Part shown: positions 49,404 to 58,077 of the stretch, piece by piece
Numbering within the stretch: the stretch's first letter is position 1
How the letters are laid out: every line of letters starts with the position of its first letter
Assembly: GCF_027270315.1 (NCBI RefSeq)
Contig: NZ_CP114413.1
Span: 8,184,001-8,248,000, forward strand
Direction of reading: 5' to 3'
DNA length: 64,000 nucleotides
Source of the DNA: Streptomyces cinnabarinus
GTDB lineage: Bacteria > Actinomycetota > Actinomycetes > Streptomycetales > Streptomycetaceae
The notes under the pieces: model-generated
Seen by the model: only the letters and a program-made list of their open reading frames with translations
Databases searched by the model: none
Told to the model about the DNA's origin: nothing
Program-made: the position numbers and the translations under genes

Positions 49404-50593
49404 GGATCCTCGTCGCGGCCGCCGGATCGCGCGGCGACGTCGCCCCGTACACCGGCCTGGGCGCCGCACTCCGCCGAGCGGGGCACCACGTCGCCATCGC
49501 CACCACCGACGCCTTCGCGCCCCTCGTCCAGCAGGCGGGCCTGGACTTCCGCACCCTGCCCGGCCGCCCCGCACCCCACGGCGACGTCTCGGACAGACGC
49601 GAACTCATGTGCGCCGCGGCCGACTTCGTCACCGCACTGGGCCAGGGCTTCGTCGAGGCGGTGGACCCGGACACGGACCTGCTCCTGCTGTCGGCCACCA
49701 CGGCACCGCTCGGCTGGCATCTCGCCGAGGCCACCGGCGTACGAACGGCCGGCGCCTACGTCGTACCGGCCCACCCGACCGGCGACTTCCCACCCGTGAT
49801 CATGGCCGGACGTTCCCTGGGCCGCCTCGGCAACCGTACGGCCGGCCGCTTCGCCCTGCGCATGGCCGACCGCGTCTATCGGCAGGGTGTCGCCGGTCTC
49901 CGCGACCGGCTGGGCCTGCCACCGCTGTCACCCGCCGCGATGCGCCGACGCCAGGAAGAGGCCGACTGGCCCGTCCTGTACGGCTTCAGCACGGCCCTCG
50001 TACCGCGCCCGGCGGACTGGCGGCCCGGCCTGGACGTCGTCGGCGCCTGGTCGCCGTACGTCGCACCCGACGCGACGCTTCCCGCGGAGCTGGAGGACTT
50101 CCTGGCCGCCGGGGCGCGGCCGGTGTTCATCGGGTTCGGGAGCATGGCGGGCGCCGACGCGGAGCGGCTCAGCGGGATCGCGGTGCGGGCGCTGCGGCGC
50201 GCGGGGCTGCGGGGGGTGCTTCAGCTCGGTTCCGACGGCCTCGCGGACGACGACATCCTGACCGTCGGCGACGTACCGCACGCCCTGCTCTTCCCGCGCA
50301 CGGCCGCCGTCGTGCACCACGGCGGAGCGGGCACCACGGCAGCCGCCCTGCGCGCCGGGGTGCCCGCGGTGCCCGTCCCGGTGGCGGCGGACCAGCTCTT
50401 CTGGGCCGGTCGCCTCGCCGCCCTGGGCGCCGCCACCGCGCCCATGCCCTTCGCCTCGCTCACCGAGGAGCGGCTGGCCGAGGCGCTGAGTGAGGTGGTG
50501 CGCCGCCAGGCCTGTGCCCGTGCCGCCGCCGTCGCCGCCCGGCACATGGCGGCGGAGGACGGCACGGGAGCGGTCCTGAAGGCGCTGGGCTGA
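49400..50593 (+). CDS. MGT-type (GT1) glycosyltransferase A
   Basis: 397 residues of the GT-B UDP/dTDP-sugar transferases that act on macrolides and other small molecules. N-terminus MRILVAAAGSRGDVAPYTGL. The C-terminal sugar-donor motif includes VVHHGGAGTTAAALRAGVPA and PVAADQLFWAGRL. Coupled by ATGA overlap to the MerR gene, which suggests an antibiotic-inactivating or detoxifying role induced by the drug. A paralogue lies at 54236-55459. It ends back to back with the propeller gene. Confidence 0.9.
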   Translation: MRILVAAAGSRGDVAPYTGLGAALRRAGHHVAIATTDAFAPLVQQAGLDFRTLPGRPAPHGDVSDRRELMCAAADFVTALGQGFVEAVDPDTDLLLLSATTAPLGWHLAEATGVRTAGAYVVPAHPTGDFPPVIMAGRSLGRLGNRTAGRFALRMADRVYRQGVAGLRDRLGLPPLSPAAMRRRQEEADWPVLYGFSTALVPRPADWRPGLDVVGAWSPYVAPDATLPAELEDFLAAGARPVFIGFGSMAGADAERLSGIAVRALRRAGLRGVLQLGSDGLADDDILTVGDVPHALLFPRTAAVVHHGGAGTTAAALRAGVPAVPVPVAADQLFWAGRLAALGAATAPMPFASLTEERLAEALSEVVRRQACARAAAVAARHMAAEDGTGAVLKALG

Positions 50594-51844
50594 TCAACGG
50601 GCCGACGGGGACGTCCAGTTCGCCTGGACGTGCCCGAGCCGGACGCGCTGGGGGTGGTCGCCGACGGAGACGGACACCTGCTTGGCGCCGGTGGCGAAGT
50701 CGATGGCGGTGACCTGGTCGGTGCCGCTCTCGGAGACCACGCACGACTTGCCGTCCCCGCTGACCGTCGCCCAGTAGGGCTTGGACGCGGTGACCAGCGG
50801 GCCCTCCTGGAGGGTGGCGCGGTCCACGACGGTCGCGTAGTCGTCCATCGTGCCCGCGACACACAGCTTGCGGCCGTCCGGGCTCATCGAGATCCCGTGG
50901 TGGCGCGAGTCGTTGACGAAGGTCGTGCGGTCGTCGCTGGTCGCCGGGTTCTTCGGCAGTGTCTTGGTGCGCACGATCTTGTCGGTGGCGAGGTCGTACT
51001 CGAAGAAGCCGTTGAAGAACGACACCTGGAAGTAGAGCTTGGTCTCGTCCGGCGAGAACACGGCCGGCCGGACCGCGTCGGAGTAGTCGGTCAGCCCGAT
51101 CGCGTCCAGCCGCTGCCGCATGTCGATGACCTTGACCCGCTGGTACGTCGTCGCGTCGACGACCGTGATGTACCGGTTGCCCTTCGTCCAGTCCAGCCAG
51201 GGGGCGTCGGTCTGCGTGTTCACATCGCCGATCCCCATGTTGTAGATGTACTTGCCGTCCTGAGTGAAAATGTTCTCGTGCGGCTTGTCGCCGGTGCCGA
51301 ACTTGCCGAGCTCCTTGCCGGTCTCGATGTCCAGCACATGCACGGTGTTGGAGGTCGAGGCCGACACCGCGACCCGCTTGCCGTCGGGGGAGACCGCCAT
51401 GTGATCGGAGCGGTAACCCGACACGTGGAAGCGCCAGTTGACCGCGCCGGTGGCCAGGTCGAGGGAGACGACGTCGGCGAAGCTCGGCCGGGAGACCACC
51501 ACCGAGGTGCCGTCGGGGGTCGAGTACATGTCGTCCACGAACTGGTCGTGGCCCTCGCCGACGCTGTTGCGGATCGCCATGAAGTAGATCCACTTGATCG
51601 GGTCGGCGTTGATCTCCGCCATCCGCTGGTTCTTGTCGGGGATGACGTTGATCCGCCCGATCTTCGCGAAGTCCCCGCTGGAGCGGATGACATCGGCGGT
51701 GCCGTCCCAGTTGTTGCCGACGAACAGCACCTCGCGCAGGGCGGCGGCGTCGGAGTCCGCCGAGGCGGCGGTCGCGGGGGCGGTGACGGTCAGGGCCAGG
51801 GCGGCGGCGAGGGCGCAAAGGTGCCTGGTTCTGAAGGCAGGCAT
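50594..51844 (-). CDS. secreted YVTN/YncE-like beta-propeller protein
   Basis: 416 residues. Signal peptide about 1-29 (CALAAALALTVTAPATA). The rest consists of repeats typical of cytochrome-D1/YVTN propellers: MYSTPDGTSVVVSRPS, HMAVSPDGKRVAVSASTSNT, VFSPDETKLYFQVSFFNGFF, GISMSPDGRKLCVAGTMDDY. Function unknown; such proteins bind other proteins or ligands outside the cell. Divergent from the TetR gene, with a shared operator between them, so TetR probably controls it. Confidence 0.82.
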   Translation of the reverse strand: MPAFRTRHLCALAAALALTVTAPATAASADSDAAALREVLFVGNNWDGTADVIRSSGDFAKIGRINVIPDKNQRMAEINADPIKWIYFMAIRNSVGEGHDQFVDDMYSTPDGTSVVVSRPSFADVVSLDLATGAVNWRFHVSGYRSDHMAVSPDGKRVAVSASTSNTVHVLDIETGKELGKFGTGDKPHENIFTQDGKYIYNMGIGDVNTQTDAPWLDWTKGNRYITVVDATTYQRVKVIDMRQRLDAIGLTDYSDAVRPAVFSPDETKLYFQVSFFNGFFEYDLATDKIVRTKTLPKNPATSDDRTTFVNDSRHHGISMSPDGRKLCVAGTMDDYATVVDRATLQEGPLVTASKPYWATVSGDGKSCVVSESGTDQVTAIDFATGAKQVSVSVGDHPQRVRLGHVQANWTSPSAR

Positions 51845-51940
51845 GGGGGCTCTCCTCTGGACGGCGGGTGGCGTGCGGGTCGGTCATGACGTGCGCATGC
51901 CAATGAGGGGAATCTGAATACAAGGTCGTTCAGAGTTTGA

Positions 51941-51956
51941 CTTACTGGAAAGTAAG
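51941..51956. promoter_or_regulatory. TetR operator between the propeller gene and tetR
   Basis: CTTACTGGAAAGTAAG, perfect 6-bp arms around GGAA, midway between the divergent starts (97 bases from the propeller gene, 70 from tetR). TTGACT overlaps it on the plus strand. The same 16-base pattern stands before the endoglycoceramidase-like gene at 46651-46666. Confidence 0.65.
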
Positions 51957-52025
51957 GAGCGGGGGGCCTTCTCCACAAGACTGCGTACACGACAAAATGG
52001 TGGACGGCGAAGGAGAGGAGGGGCG

Positions 52026-52682
52026 TTGGCGGGCAGGCTCAGGGCGCCGACCGGCCGTTACGGCGGCAAGTCGGCGGAAGAACGCAAGGCCGAGCGCCGC
52101 AGCCGCTTCCTCGACGCCGCGCTGCAACTCTTCGGCGACACACCCGGCTACCGGGCCACCACCGTCGCGGCGCTGAGCGAGGCGGCCGGGCTGTCCACAC
52201 GCCAGTTCTACGAGGAGTTCCGCACCCTGGAGGACGTCCTCGCCGCCCTCCACCTCCAGGTCAACTCCTGGGCGGAACAGGCCGTCCTGGCCGGTGCGGC
52301 GGACGTGGGGGACGCGCCGATCGACGAGCGGGCCGCCGCGATCTTCCGGGCCTACGCGGCCAATGTGACCGCCGATCCGCGCCGGATCCGCATCACCTTC
52401 GTCGAGATCATCGGCGTCAGCCCCCGCCTGGAGGAGCAGCGCCTGGCCCGCCGCTCCCGCTGGGTCGACCTCATCTGCGCCGAGGCGCGGGCCGCCGCCG
52501 CCCGCGGCGAGGCGGCCCGGCGCGACTACCGCATCGCCGCGACCGCGTTCATCGGCAGCGTGAACGGCCTGCTGCACGACTGGAGCGCGGGCTGGGTCGA
52601 CGCCACCCTGGACGAGGTCGTGGAGGAACTCGTCCGCCAACTGCTGGCCATACTGCGCCCGGTGGGATGGCAGGAGGCGTAG
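52026..52682 (+). CDS. TetR-family transcriptional repressor
   Basis: 218 residues from TTG 52026, with AGGAGGGG 3 bases upstream. The TetR helix-turn-helix is plain: RRSRFLDAALQLFGDTPGYR then TTVAALSEAAGLSTRQFYEEF. The C-terminal ligand domain is alpha-helical (ADPRRIRITFVEIIGVSPRL) and resembles regulators of lipid or hydrolase genes. It probably represses itself and the divergent propeller gene through 51941-51956, and possibly the endoglycoceramidase-like gene. Confidence 0.9.
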   Translation: MAGRLRAPTGRYGGKSAEERKAERRSRFLDAALQLFGDTPGYRATTVAALSEAAGLSTRQFYEEFRTLEDVLAALHLQVNSWAEQAVLAGAADVGDAPIDERAAAIFRAYAANVTADPRRIRITFVEIIGVSPRLEEQRLARRSRWVDLICAEARAAAARGEAARRDYRIAATAFIGSVNGLLHDWSAGWVDATLDEVVEELVRQLLAILRPVGWQEA

Positions 52683-52697
52683 CCCGCGTCCCGCCGG

Positions 52698-54110
52698 TCA
52701 CATGTTGATCATGTGGCCGGCCAGCCCGTGCACGGCCTCCTTGACGGCCTCGCCGAGCGTCGGATGGGCGTGGACGTTGCGCGCCACCTCGTGGACCGTG
52801 AGGTCCCACTGCTGGGCCAGGGTGAGTTCCGGCAGCAACTCGGTGACGTCCGGGCCGATCAGATGGCCGCCGATGAGCTCGCCGTACTTCGCATCGCTGA
52901 TCAGCTTCACGAACCCGGTGGTGTCCCCGAGACCGTGGGACTTGCCGTTGGCGGTGAAGGGGAACTTGGCGACCTTGACGTCGTATCCCAGCTCGCGGGC
53001 CTGGGCCTCGGTGTAGCCGAAGCTGGCGATCTGGGGCTGGCAGTAGGTGGCGCGCGGGATCATCGCGTAGTCCAGCTCCATGGTCTCCGCGTCGGCGATC
53101 GTCTCGGCGGCGATCACGCCCATCGCCTCTGCGGTGTGCGCGAGCATCAGCTTCGCGGTCACGTCGCCGATGGCGTAGATGTGCGGGACGGACGTGCGGC
53201 AGCGCCCGTCGACGTCGACGGCACCCCGCTCGGTCACCGTCACGCCGGTGTTCTCCAGGCCGTAGCCGCTGACGTTCGGGGCGAAGCCGATGGCCTGGAG
53301 GACCTTGTCGGCCTCCAGGATCCGCTGGGCGCCGTCCTTGTCCGTGACCGTGACGCGGACCTGGGGACCGGAGTCGTCGATGGCGTCCACCCGGGTGGAG
53401 GTGAGGACGTCGATGCCCAGCTTCCGGTACTGGCGGGCGAGTTCGGCGGAGACCTCGGCGTCCTCCAGGGGCGCCATGCGGTCCAGGAACTCGACGACGG
53501 TGACCTTCACACCGTAGTGGTGCAGGACGTAGGCGAACTCGATGCCGATGGCACCGGCGCCCGCGATGACGATCGACTGCGGCAGGTCCTCGGCGAGGAT
53601 CTGATCCTCGTAGGTCACCACCCGCGCACTGCGCTTGGTGCCGGGCAGCAGCTTGGGCGCGGCTCCGGTGGCGATGATGCAGTGCTCGAAGCCGATGGTC
53701 CGGGTGTTGCCGTCGCGGCCGGCGACCTGGAGGGTGTGCGGGTCGAGGAAGGTGCCGCGGCCGTCCAGCTCGGTGATCTTGTTCTTCTTCATCAGGTAGT
53801 GGACGCCCTTGACCCGGCCGTCGGCGACCTTGCGGCTGCGGCGGAACGCCTCCCCGTAGTCGAAGGACACCTGCCCGTCGACCCGGATGCCGAAGGTCTT
53901 CGCCTCGTGGGTGAAGATGTGCGCCAGCTCGGCGTTGCGCAGCAGGGCCTTGGTGGGGATGCAGCCCACGTTCAGGCACACGCCGCCCCAGTACCGCTCC
54001 TCGACGACCGCGACGCGCTTGCCCAGTTGTGCGGCGCGGACGGCGGCGACGTAGCCGCCGGGCCCGGCGCCGAGTACGACGACGTCGAATCGCTCGACCT
54101 GCTCGTCCAT
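52698..54110 (-). CDS. lpdA: dihydrolipoyl dehydrogenase
   Basis: A 470-residue flavoprotein disulfide reductase: FAD motif VVVLGAGPGGYVAAVRAAQL, redox pair Cys45/Cys50 (GGVCLNVGC), NAD motif IAGAGAIGIEFA, and the catalytic His/Glu of VHAHPTLGE. It reoxidises dihydrolipoamide of pyruvate and 2-oxoglutarate dehydrogenase complexes or the glycine system. ATG 54110. It stands alone with no E1/E2 genes near, as for the main actinobacterial Lpd. Confidence 0.95.
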   Translation of the reverse strand: MDEQVERFDVVVLGAGPGGYVAAVRAAQLGKRVAVVEERYWGGVCLNVGCIPTKALLRNAELAHIFTHEAKTFGIRVDGQVSFDYGEAFRRSRKVADGRVKGVHYLMKKNKITELDGRGTFLDPHTLQVAGRDGNTRTIGFEHCIIATGAAPKLLPGTKRSARVVTYEDQILAEDLPQSIVIAGAGAIGIEFAYVLHHYGVKVTVVEFLDRMAPLEDAEVSAELARQYRKLGIDVLTSTRVDAIDDSGPQVRVTVTDKDGAQRILEADKVLQAIGFAPNVSGYGLENTGVTVTERGAVDVDGRCRTSVPHIYAIGDVTAKLMLAHTAEAMGVIAAETIADAETMELDYAMIPRATYCQPQIASFGYTEAQARELGYDVKVAKFPFTANGKSHGLGDTTGFVKLISDAKYGELIGGHLIGPDVTELLPELTLAQQWDLTVHEVARNVHAHPTLGEAVKEAVHGLAGHMINM

Positions 54111-54235
54111 GCGAGGTCCCTCTTCCCATCGGATCGGTTCCCGTTCCGTGGGGGATTGTTCCTCTCTGTCGTGCGAGGCGCCACAGAGATCAACTCCATG
54201 TGGCGGAGATCGCCCGACGAGTACGGGAGACGCCC

Positions 54236-55459
54236 CTACCCGGCGAGCCGCTCCACCGCCGCCAGCACCGGCGCCGTGCCGTCCTCCGCCCGGATCCGAA
54301 CGCCCAGGGCCCGCGCCCGCTCCCGGTGCCCGGGATCGCGTACGGCACGGTCGAGGGCCGGGGCCAGGAGCTGCGCCGTCAGAGCGCGCAGCGGCACCCG
54401 GCGTGGCGCCACACCGAGGGTGACCAGCCGCTCCGCCCAGAATCCCTCGTCGAACTGGATCGGCACGGGGACCGCCGGAACCCCGGCCCGCAGCCCTGCC
54501 GCGGTCGTCCCCGCGCCCGCGTGATGGACGACGGCGGCCATCCGCGGGAACAGCGCGGAGTGCGGCACCTCGTCGACCGTCAGCATGTCGTCGCCGTCGG
54601 CCGCCAGACCGCCCCACCCGCGCTGGAACACCCCGCGCAACCCCGCCCGCCGCAACGCCCGCACGATCTCGGCGCTCAGCGCGGCCGGGCCGGGCACGGT
54701 CGCACTGCCCAGACCCACGAACACCGGCGGCTCACCCGCGTCGAGGAACTCCTCGATCCGCGCGGGCAGCCGCTCATCACGGTCGTACGGCCACCAGTAC
54801 CCGGTCACGTCCAGACCTGACGGCCAGTCCCGAGGGCGGGGCACCACCAGCGGGCTGAAGCCGTGCAGCACGGGCAGCGCGCGGCCACCGTGGTTGCCGC
54901 GCGGCAGCCCCAGCCGGGCTCGTACCGACGGCACCGTCGAGGCGAAGATCCGCTCCATCAGCAGATTGACCCCGTGCCCGGCGAACCGGTTGCCGAGAGC
55001 GCCCCAGGAGGCGGCCCCGAGCACGGGCGGCGCGAACTCGCGGGTGGGGGCCAGGGGCTGGAGATAGAGGCCCAGGCAGGGCAGGCGCAGCCCTTCGGCG
55101 ATGGTCCGCCCGAGCGGTCCCAGCGAACTGGAGAGCAGCAGGACATCGCAGGCCCGGGCGGCGGCCACCAGGTCGTCCGTCATGCGCCCCACCACCGCCC
55201 GCGCCAGCATGGCCACGCGCATCAGCTTCCCCACGCCGGTCGCGCTGCGGTGCAGCCCCCGGCCGCGGGCGGAGTGCAACTCCGCCCGCGGATCGACGGG
55301 GAGGGGATGGAAGCGGAGTTCCGAGCCCGCCACGAGCGGCTCGAAGCAGGCGTGGGTGACCAGGGTGACCTGGTGTCCGCCCCGGGCCAGGGCCTGACCC
55401 AGACCGGTGTAGGGAGCCACGTCGCCCCGGGAGCCCGCCGTCATGATCGCTACGCGCAC
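54236..55459 (-). CDS. MGT-type (GT1) glycosyltransferase B
   Basis: 407 residues from GTG 55459 (VRVAIMTAGSRGDVAPYTGL). It has the same GT-B fold and motifs as the transferase at 49400, including SRGDVAPYTGLG, VVHHAGAGTTAAGLRAGVPA and a PIQFDEGFWAERL donor-site segment; the two are clear paralogues. Probable acceptors are macrolide- or sterol-like small molecules with a UDP- or dTDP-sugar donor. No regulator is coupled to this copy. Natural substrate unknown. Confidence 0.9.
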   Translation of the reverse strand: MRVAIMTAGSRGDVAPYTGLGQALARGGHQVTLVTHACFEPLVAGSELRFHPLPVDPRAELHSARGRGLHRSATGVGKLMRVAMLARAVVGRMTDDLVAAARACDVLLLSSSLGPLGRTIAEGLRLPCLGLYLQPLAPTREFAPPVLGAASWGALGNRFAGHGVNLLMERIFASTVPSVRARLGLPRGNHGGRALPVLHGFSPLVVPRPRDWPSGLDVTGYWWPYDRDERLPARIEEFLDAGEPPVFVGLGSATVPGPAALSAEIVRALRRAGLRGVFQRGWGGLAADGDDMLTVDEVPHSALFPRMAAVVHHAGAGTTAAGLRAGVPAVPVPIQFDEGFWAERLVTLGVAPRRVPLRALTAQLLAPALDRAVRDPGHRERARALGVRIRAEDGTAPVLAAVERLAG

Positions 55460-55491
55460 GACGGCCAGTATGGCCCCGCGAGCCGCTCCCC

Positions 55492-55830
55492 TCAGGACAC
55501 CACGGCGACGATTCCCGCCACGGCCACAAGACCGGCGCAGGCCAGCAGCCCCGCCGCGAGCATCCGGCACCGCAGGACCCGGTAGCGCTCCTCGTACTCC
55601 GCCCGCAGCTCCCGCGCCCGCTCGGCCGTACGCTCCCAGGACCGCCGGGCGAGGGCCAGATACTCCGCCTCGAACCGCCGCTCCAGCTCCGCCCGCTGAG
55701 CCTCCGTCAGCCAGGGATCCAGCGGGGCGCAGAACCTCCCGGCGGCGGTGCGGCCCTCCTCGCGGGTGGCCTCGACGAGCAGGAAACCCTCGATACGGTC
55801 GACCATCCCGCGGCTCTCCCTCGTGCTCAC
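55492..55830 (-). CDS. small helical protein with C-terminal membrane anchor
   Basis: 112 residues from GTG 55830, overlapping the oxidase subunit stop (GTGA); an internal ATG at 55806 is possible. The middle is highly charged and probably coiled coil (RAELERRFEAEYLALARRSW ... ARELRAEYEERYRVL). One membrane segment ends the protein (MLAAGLLACAGLVAVAGIVAVV). Coupling to ctaD suggests a link to that oxidase, such as assembly, but no family is recognised. Confidence 0.65.
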   Translation of the reverse strand: MSTRESRGMVDRIEGFLLVEATREEGRTAAGRFCAPLDPWLTEAQRAELERRFEAEYLALARRSWERTAERARELRAEYEERYRVLRCRMLAAGLLACAGLVAVAGIVAVVS

Positions 55831-57437
55831 CGCGCGCTCAACTCCCGTACCGGGACCGGGGCCTGCGGATGGTGGAGGTCGAAGGCCGGGGATTCACCGC
55901 GGATGCGGGGGAGCGCGGCGAAGTTGTGGCGCGGCGGCGGGCAGGACGTCGCCCACTCCAGCGAGCGGCCGTAGCCCCACGGGTCGTCGCTCTCGACCCG
56001 CTCGCCGTACTTGGCGGTCTTCCACACGTTGTAGAAGAACGGCAGGAAGGACAGGCCGAGGACGAAGGTGAAGATCGTCGACACCGTGTTGAGCGTGGTC
56101 AGGCCCTCCACCGCCAGATAGTCGGGAATCCGGCGCTGCATCCCGTTCGCGCCCAGCCAGTGCTGGACCAGGAAGGTGCCGTGGAAGCCGACGAACAGCG
56201 TCCAGAACGTGATCTTGCCGAGGCGCTCGTCCAGCATCTTGCCGGTGAACTTCGGCCACCAGAAGTGGAAGCCGGAGAACATCGCGAACACCACGGTCCC
56301 GAAGACGACGTAGTGGAAGTGCGCCACCACGAAGTACGAGTCCGACAGGTGGAAGTCCAAGGGCGGGGAGGCGAGCAGCACTCCCGTGAGGCCGCCGAAG
56401 ACGAAGGTGATGAGGAAGCCGGTGGCCCAGAGCATCGGTGTCTCGAAGCTCAGTGAGCCCTTCCACATGGTGCCGATCCAGTTGAAGAACTTCACACCGG
56501 TCGGGACCGCGATCAGGAAGGTCATGAAGGAGAAGAACGGCAGCAGGACTCCGCCGGTGACGTACATGTGGTGCGCCCACACCGTCACGGACAGGCCCGC
56601 GATGGAGATGGTCGCCGCGATCAGGCCCATGTAGCCGAACATCGGCTTGCGGGAGAAGACCGGGATGACCTCGGAGATGATGCCGAAGAACGGCAGGACG
56701 ATGATGTACACCTCTGGGTGTCCGAAGAACCAGAAGAGGTGTTGCCACAGCAAGGCGCCGCCGTTGGCGGAGTCGAAGATGTGGGCGCCGAACTTGCGGT
56801 CCGCCTCCAGCGCGAACAGCGCCGCGGCCAGGACCGGGAAGGCCAGCAGGACCAGGACACCGGTCAGCAGCACGTTCCAGGTGAAGATCGGCATGCGGAA
56901 CATCGTCATGCCGGGTGCGCGCATGCAGATGATCGTGGTGATGAAGTTGACCGAGCCGAGGATGGTGCCGAAGCCGGAGAAGGCCAGACCCATGATCCAC
57001 AAGTCGGCGCCGATGCCCGGGCTGCGGACCGCGTCCGAGAGCGGGCTGTAGGCGAACCAGCCGAAGTCGGCGGCACCGTCGGGGGTCAGGAAGCCGCCCA
57101 CCGCGATCAGCGAGCCGAACAGGTACAGCCAGTAGGCGAACATGTTCAGCCGCGGGAACGCCACATCGGGGGCACCGATCTGCAGCGGCATGATCCAGTT
57201 CGCGAAACCGGCGAACAGCGGCGTCGCGAACATCAGCAGCATGATCGTGCCGTGCATCGTGAACGCCTGGTTGAACTGCTCGTTCGACATGATCTGGAGC
57301 CCGGGGCGGGCGAGTTCGGCGCGCATGAACAGCGCCATGACGCCACCGACGCAGAAGAACGCGAACGACGTGATCAGATAGAGCGTTCCGATCGCTTTGT
57401 GGTCGGTGGTGGTAAGCCACTTGATTTGGTCTCTCAC
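55827..57437 (-). CDS. ctaD: cytochrome c oxidase subunit I (aa3 type), orphan copy
   Basis: 536 residues with about 12 membrane segments. All metal ligands are present: heme a His62 (FTMHGTI) and His375, copper His240 with the cross-linked Tyr244 (GHPEVY), His289/His290 (WAHHMY) and heme a3 His373 (AHFHYV). It is thus a likely active proton-pumping oxidase core. GTG 57437 is the conservative start; in-frame GTG 57491 would add 18 residues. No subunit II, III or cytochrome bc genes are near, so it is a second copy that borrows other subunits. Divergent from an ECF sigma gene. Confidence 0.92.
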   Translation of the reverse strand: MRDQIKWLTTTDHKAIGTLYLITSFAFFCVGGVMALFMRAELARPGLQIMSNEQFNQAFTMHGTIMLLMFATPLFAGFANWIMPLQIGAPDVAFPRLNMFAYWLYLFGSLIAVGGFLTPDGAADFGWFAYSPLSDAVRSPGIGADLWIMGLAFSGFGTILGSVNFITTIICMRAPGMTMFRMPIFTWNVLLTGVLVLLAFPVLAAALFALEADRKFGAHIFDSANGGALLWQHLFWFFGHPEVYIIVLPFFGIISEVIPVFSRKPMFGYMGLIAATISIAGLSVTVWAHHMYVTGGVLLPFFSFMTFLIAVPTGVKFFNWIGTMWKGSLSFETPMLWATGFLITFVFGGLTGVLLASPPLDFHLSDSYFVVAHFHYVVFGTVVFAMFSGFHFWWPKFTGKMLDERLGKITFWTLFVGFHGTFLVQHWLGANGMQRRIPDYLAVEGLTTLNTVSTIFTFVLGLSFLPFFYNVWKTAKYGERVESDDPWGYGRSLEWATSCPPPRHNFAALPRIRGESPAFDLHHPQAPVPVRELSAR

Positions 57438-57543
57438 GACCCGCCTGTGTCCGCGGCCGGAGCGGACGTCACACTCGACGGACGGGACAAGAATCACCGA
57501 ACCCGGGTGTGACGATCCCGGGGATGCCGGACACGAACGGGAC

Positions 57544-58077
57544 ATGAGCAACGACGAGACCTTCGCCGCTGCCTATCGCGAGCACTACTGGGCGGTCAGC
57601 CGCTATGTCGCGCGCCGCCTCGACGGCCGTACGGACGAGGTCGAGGAAGTGGTGGCGGAGGTGTTCACGGTGGCCTGGCGGCGCCGTGCCGATCTGCCGG
57701 CGGCCCCGCTGCCCTGGCTGTACGGCGTGGCACGCAACTGCCTGGCGAACGCGGTACGCGGGCAGGGGCGCCGCCGGCGACTGGTGCGCAGGATGGGCAA
57801 CGACGACGCGGCACACAACCGGCACATCGAGGCGGGCCCCGACGCGGACGCCCCCGGCGCCTGGGTGCACGACGCGCTGGCCCGGCTCTCCCCGGCCGAC
57901 CAGGAGGTCCTGCGGCTGACGGCCTGGGAGGAACTCGGCATCGAGGAGGTGGCCGTCGCCCTCGGCTGCGGCAACCGCGCCGCGTCCATGCGGCTGCACC
58001 GGGCCCGGCGCAGGCTGAGAGCCGAGATCGACCGCCTGTGCCCCACGACCCCCGCGAAGGAATACGGCCATGGCTGA
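57544..58077 (+). CDS. ECF-family RNA polymerase sigma factor
   Basis: 177 residues from ATG 57544. Region 2: FAAAYREHYWAVSRYVARRL ... EVVAEVFTVAWRR. Region 4: LARLSPADQEVLRLTAWEEL ... VAVALGCGNRAASMRLHRAR. It lies 106 bases from the divergent oxidase gene. It overlaps the next gene by 8 bases, and that gene encodes a membrane protein of the kind that controls such sigma factors. The oxidase gene is a candidate target. Confidence 0.92.
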   Translation: MSNDETFAAAYREHYWAVSRYVARRLDGRTDEVEEVVAEVFTVAWRRRADLPAAPLPWLYGVARNCLANAVRGQGRRRRLVRRMGNDDAAHNRHIEAGPDADAPGAWVHDALARLSPADQEVLRLTAWEELGIEEVAVALGCGNRAASMRLHRARRRLRAEIDRLCPTTPAKEYGHG

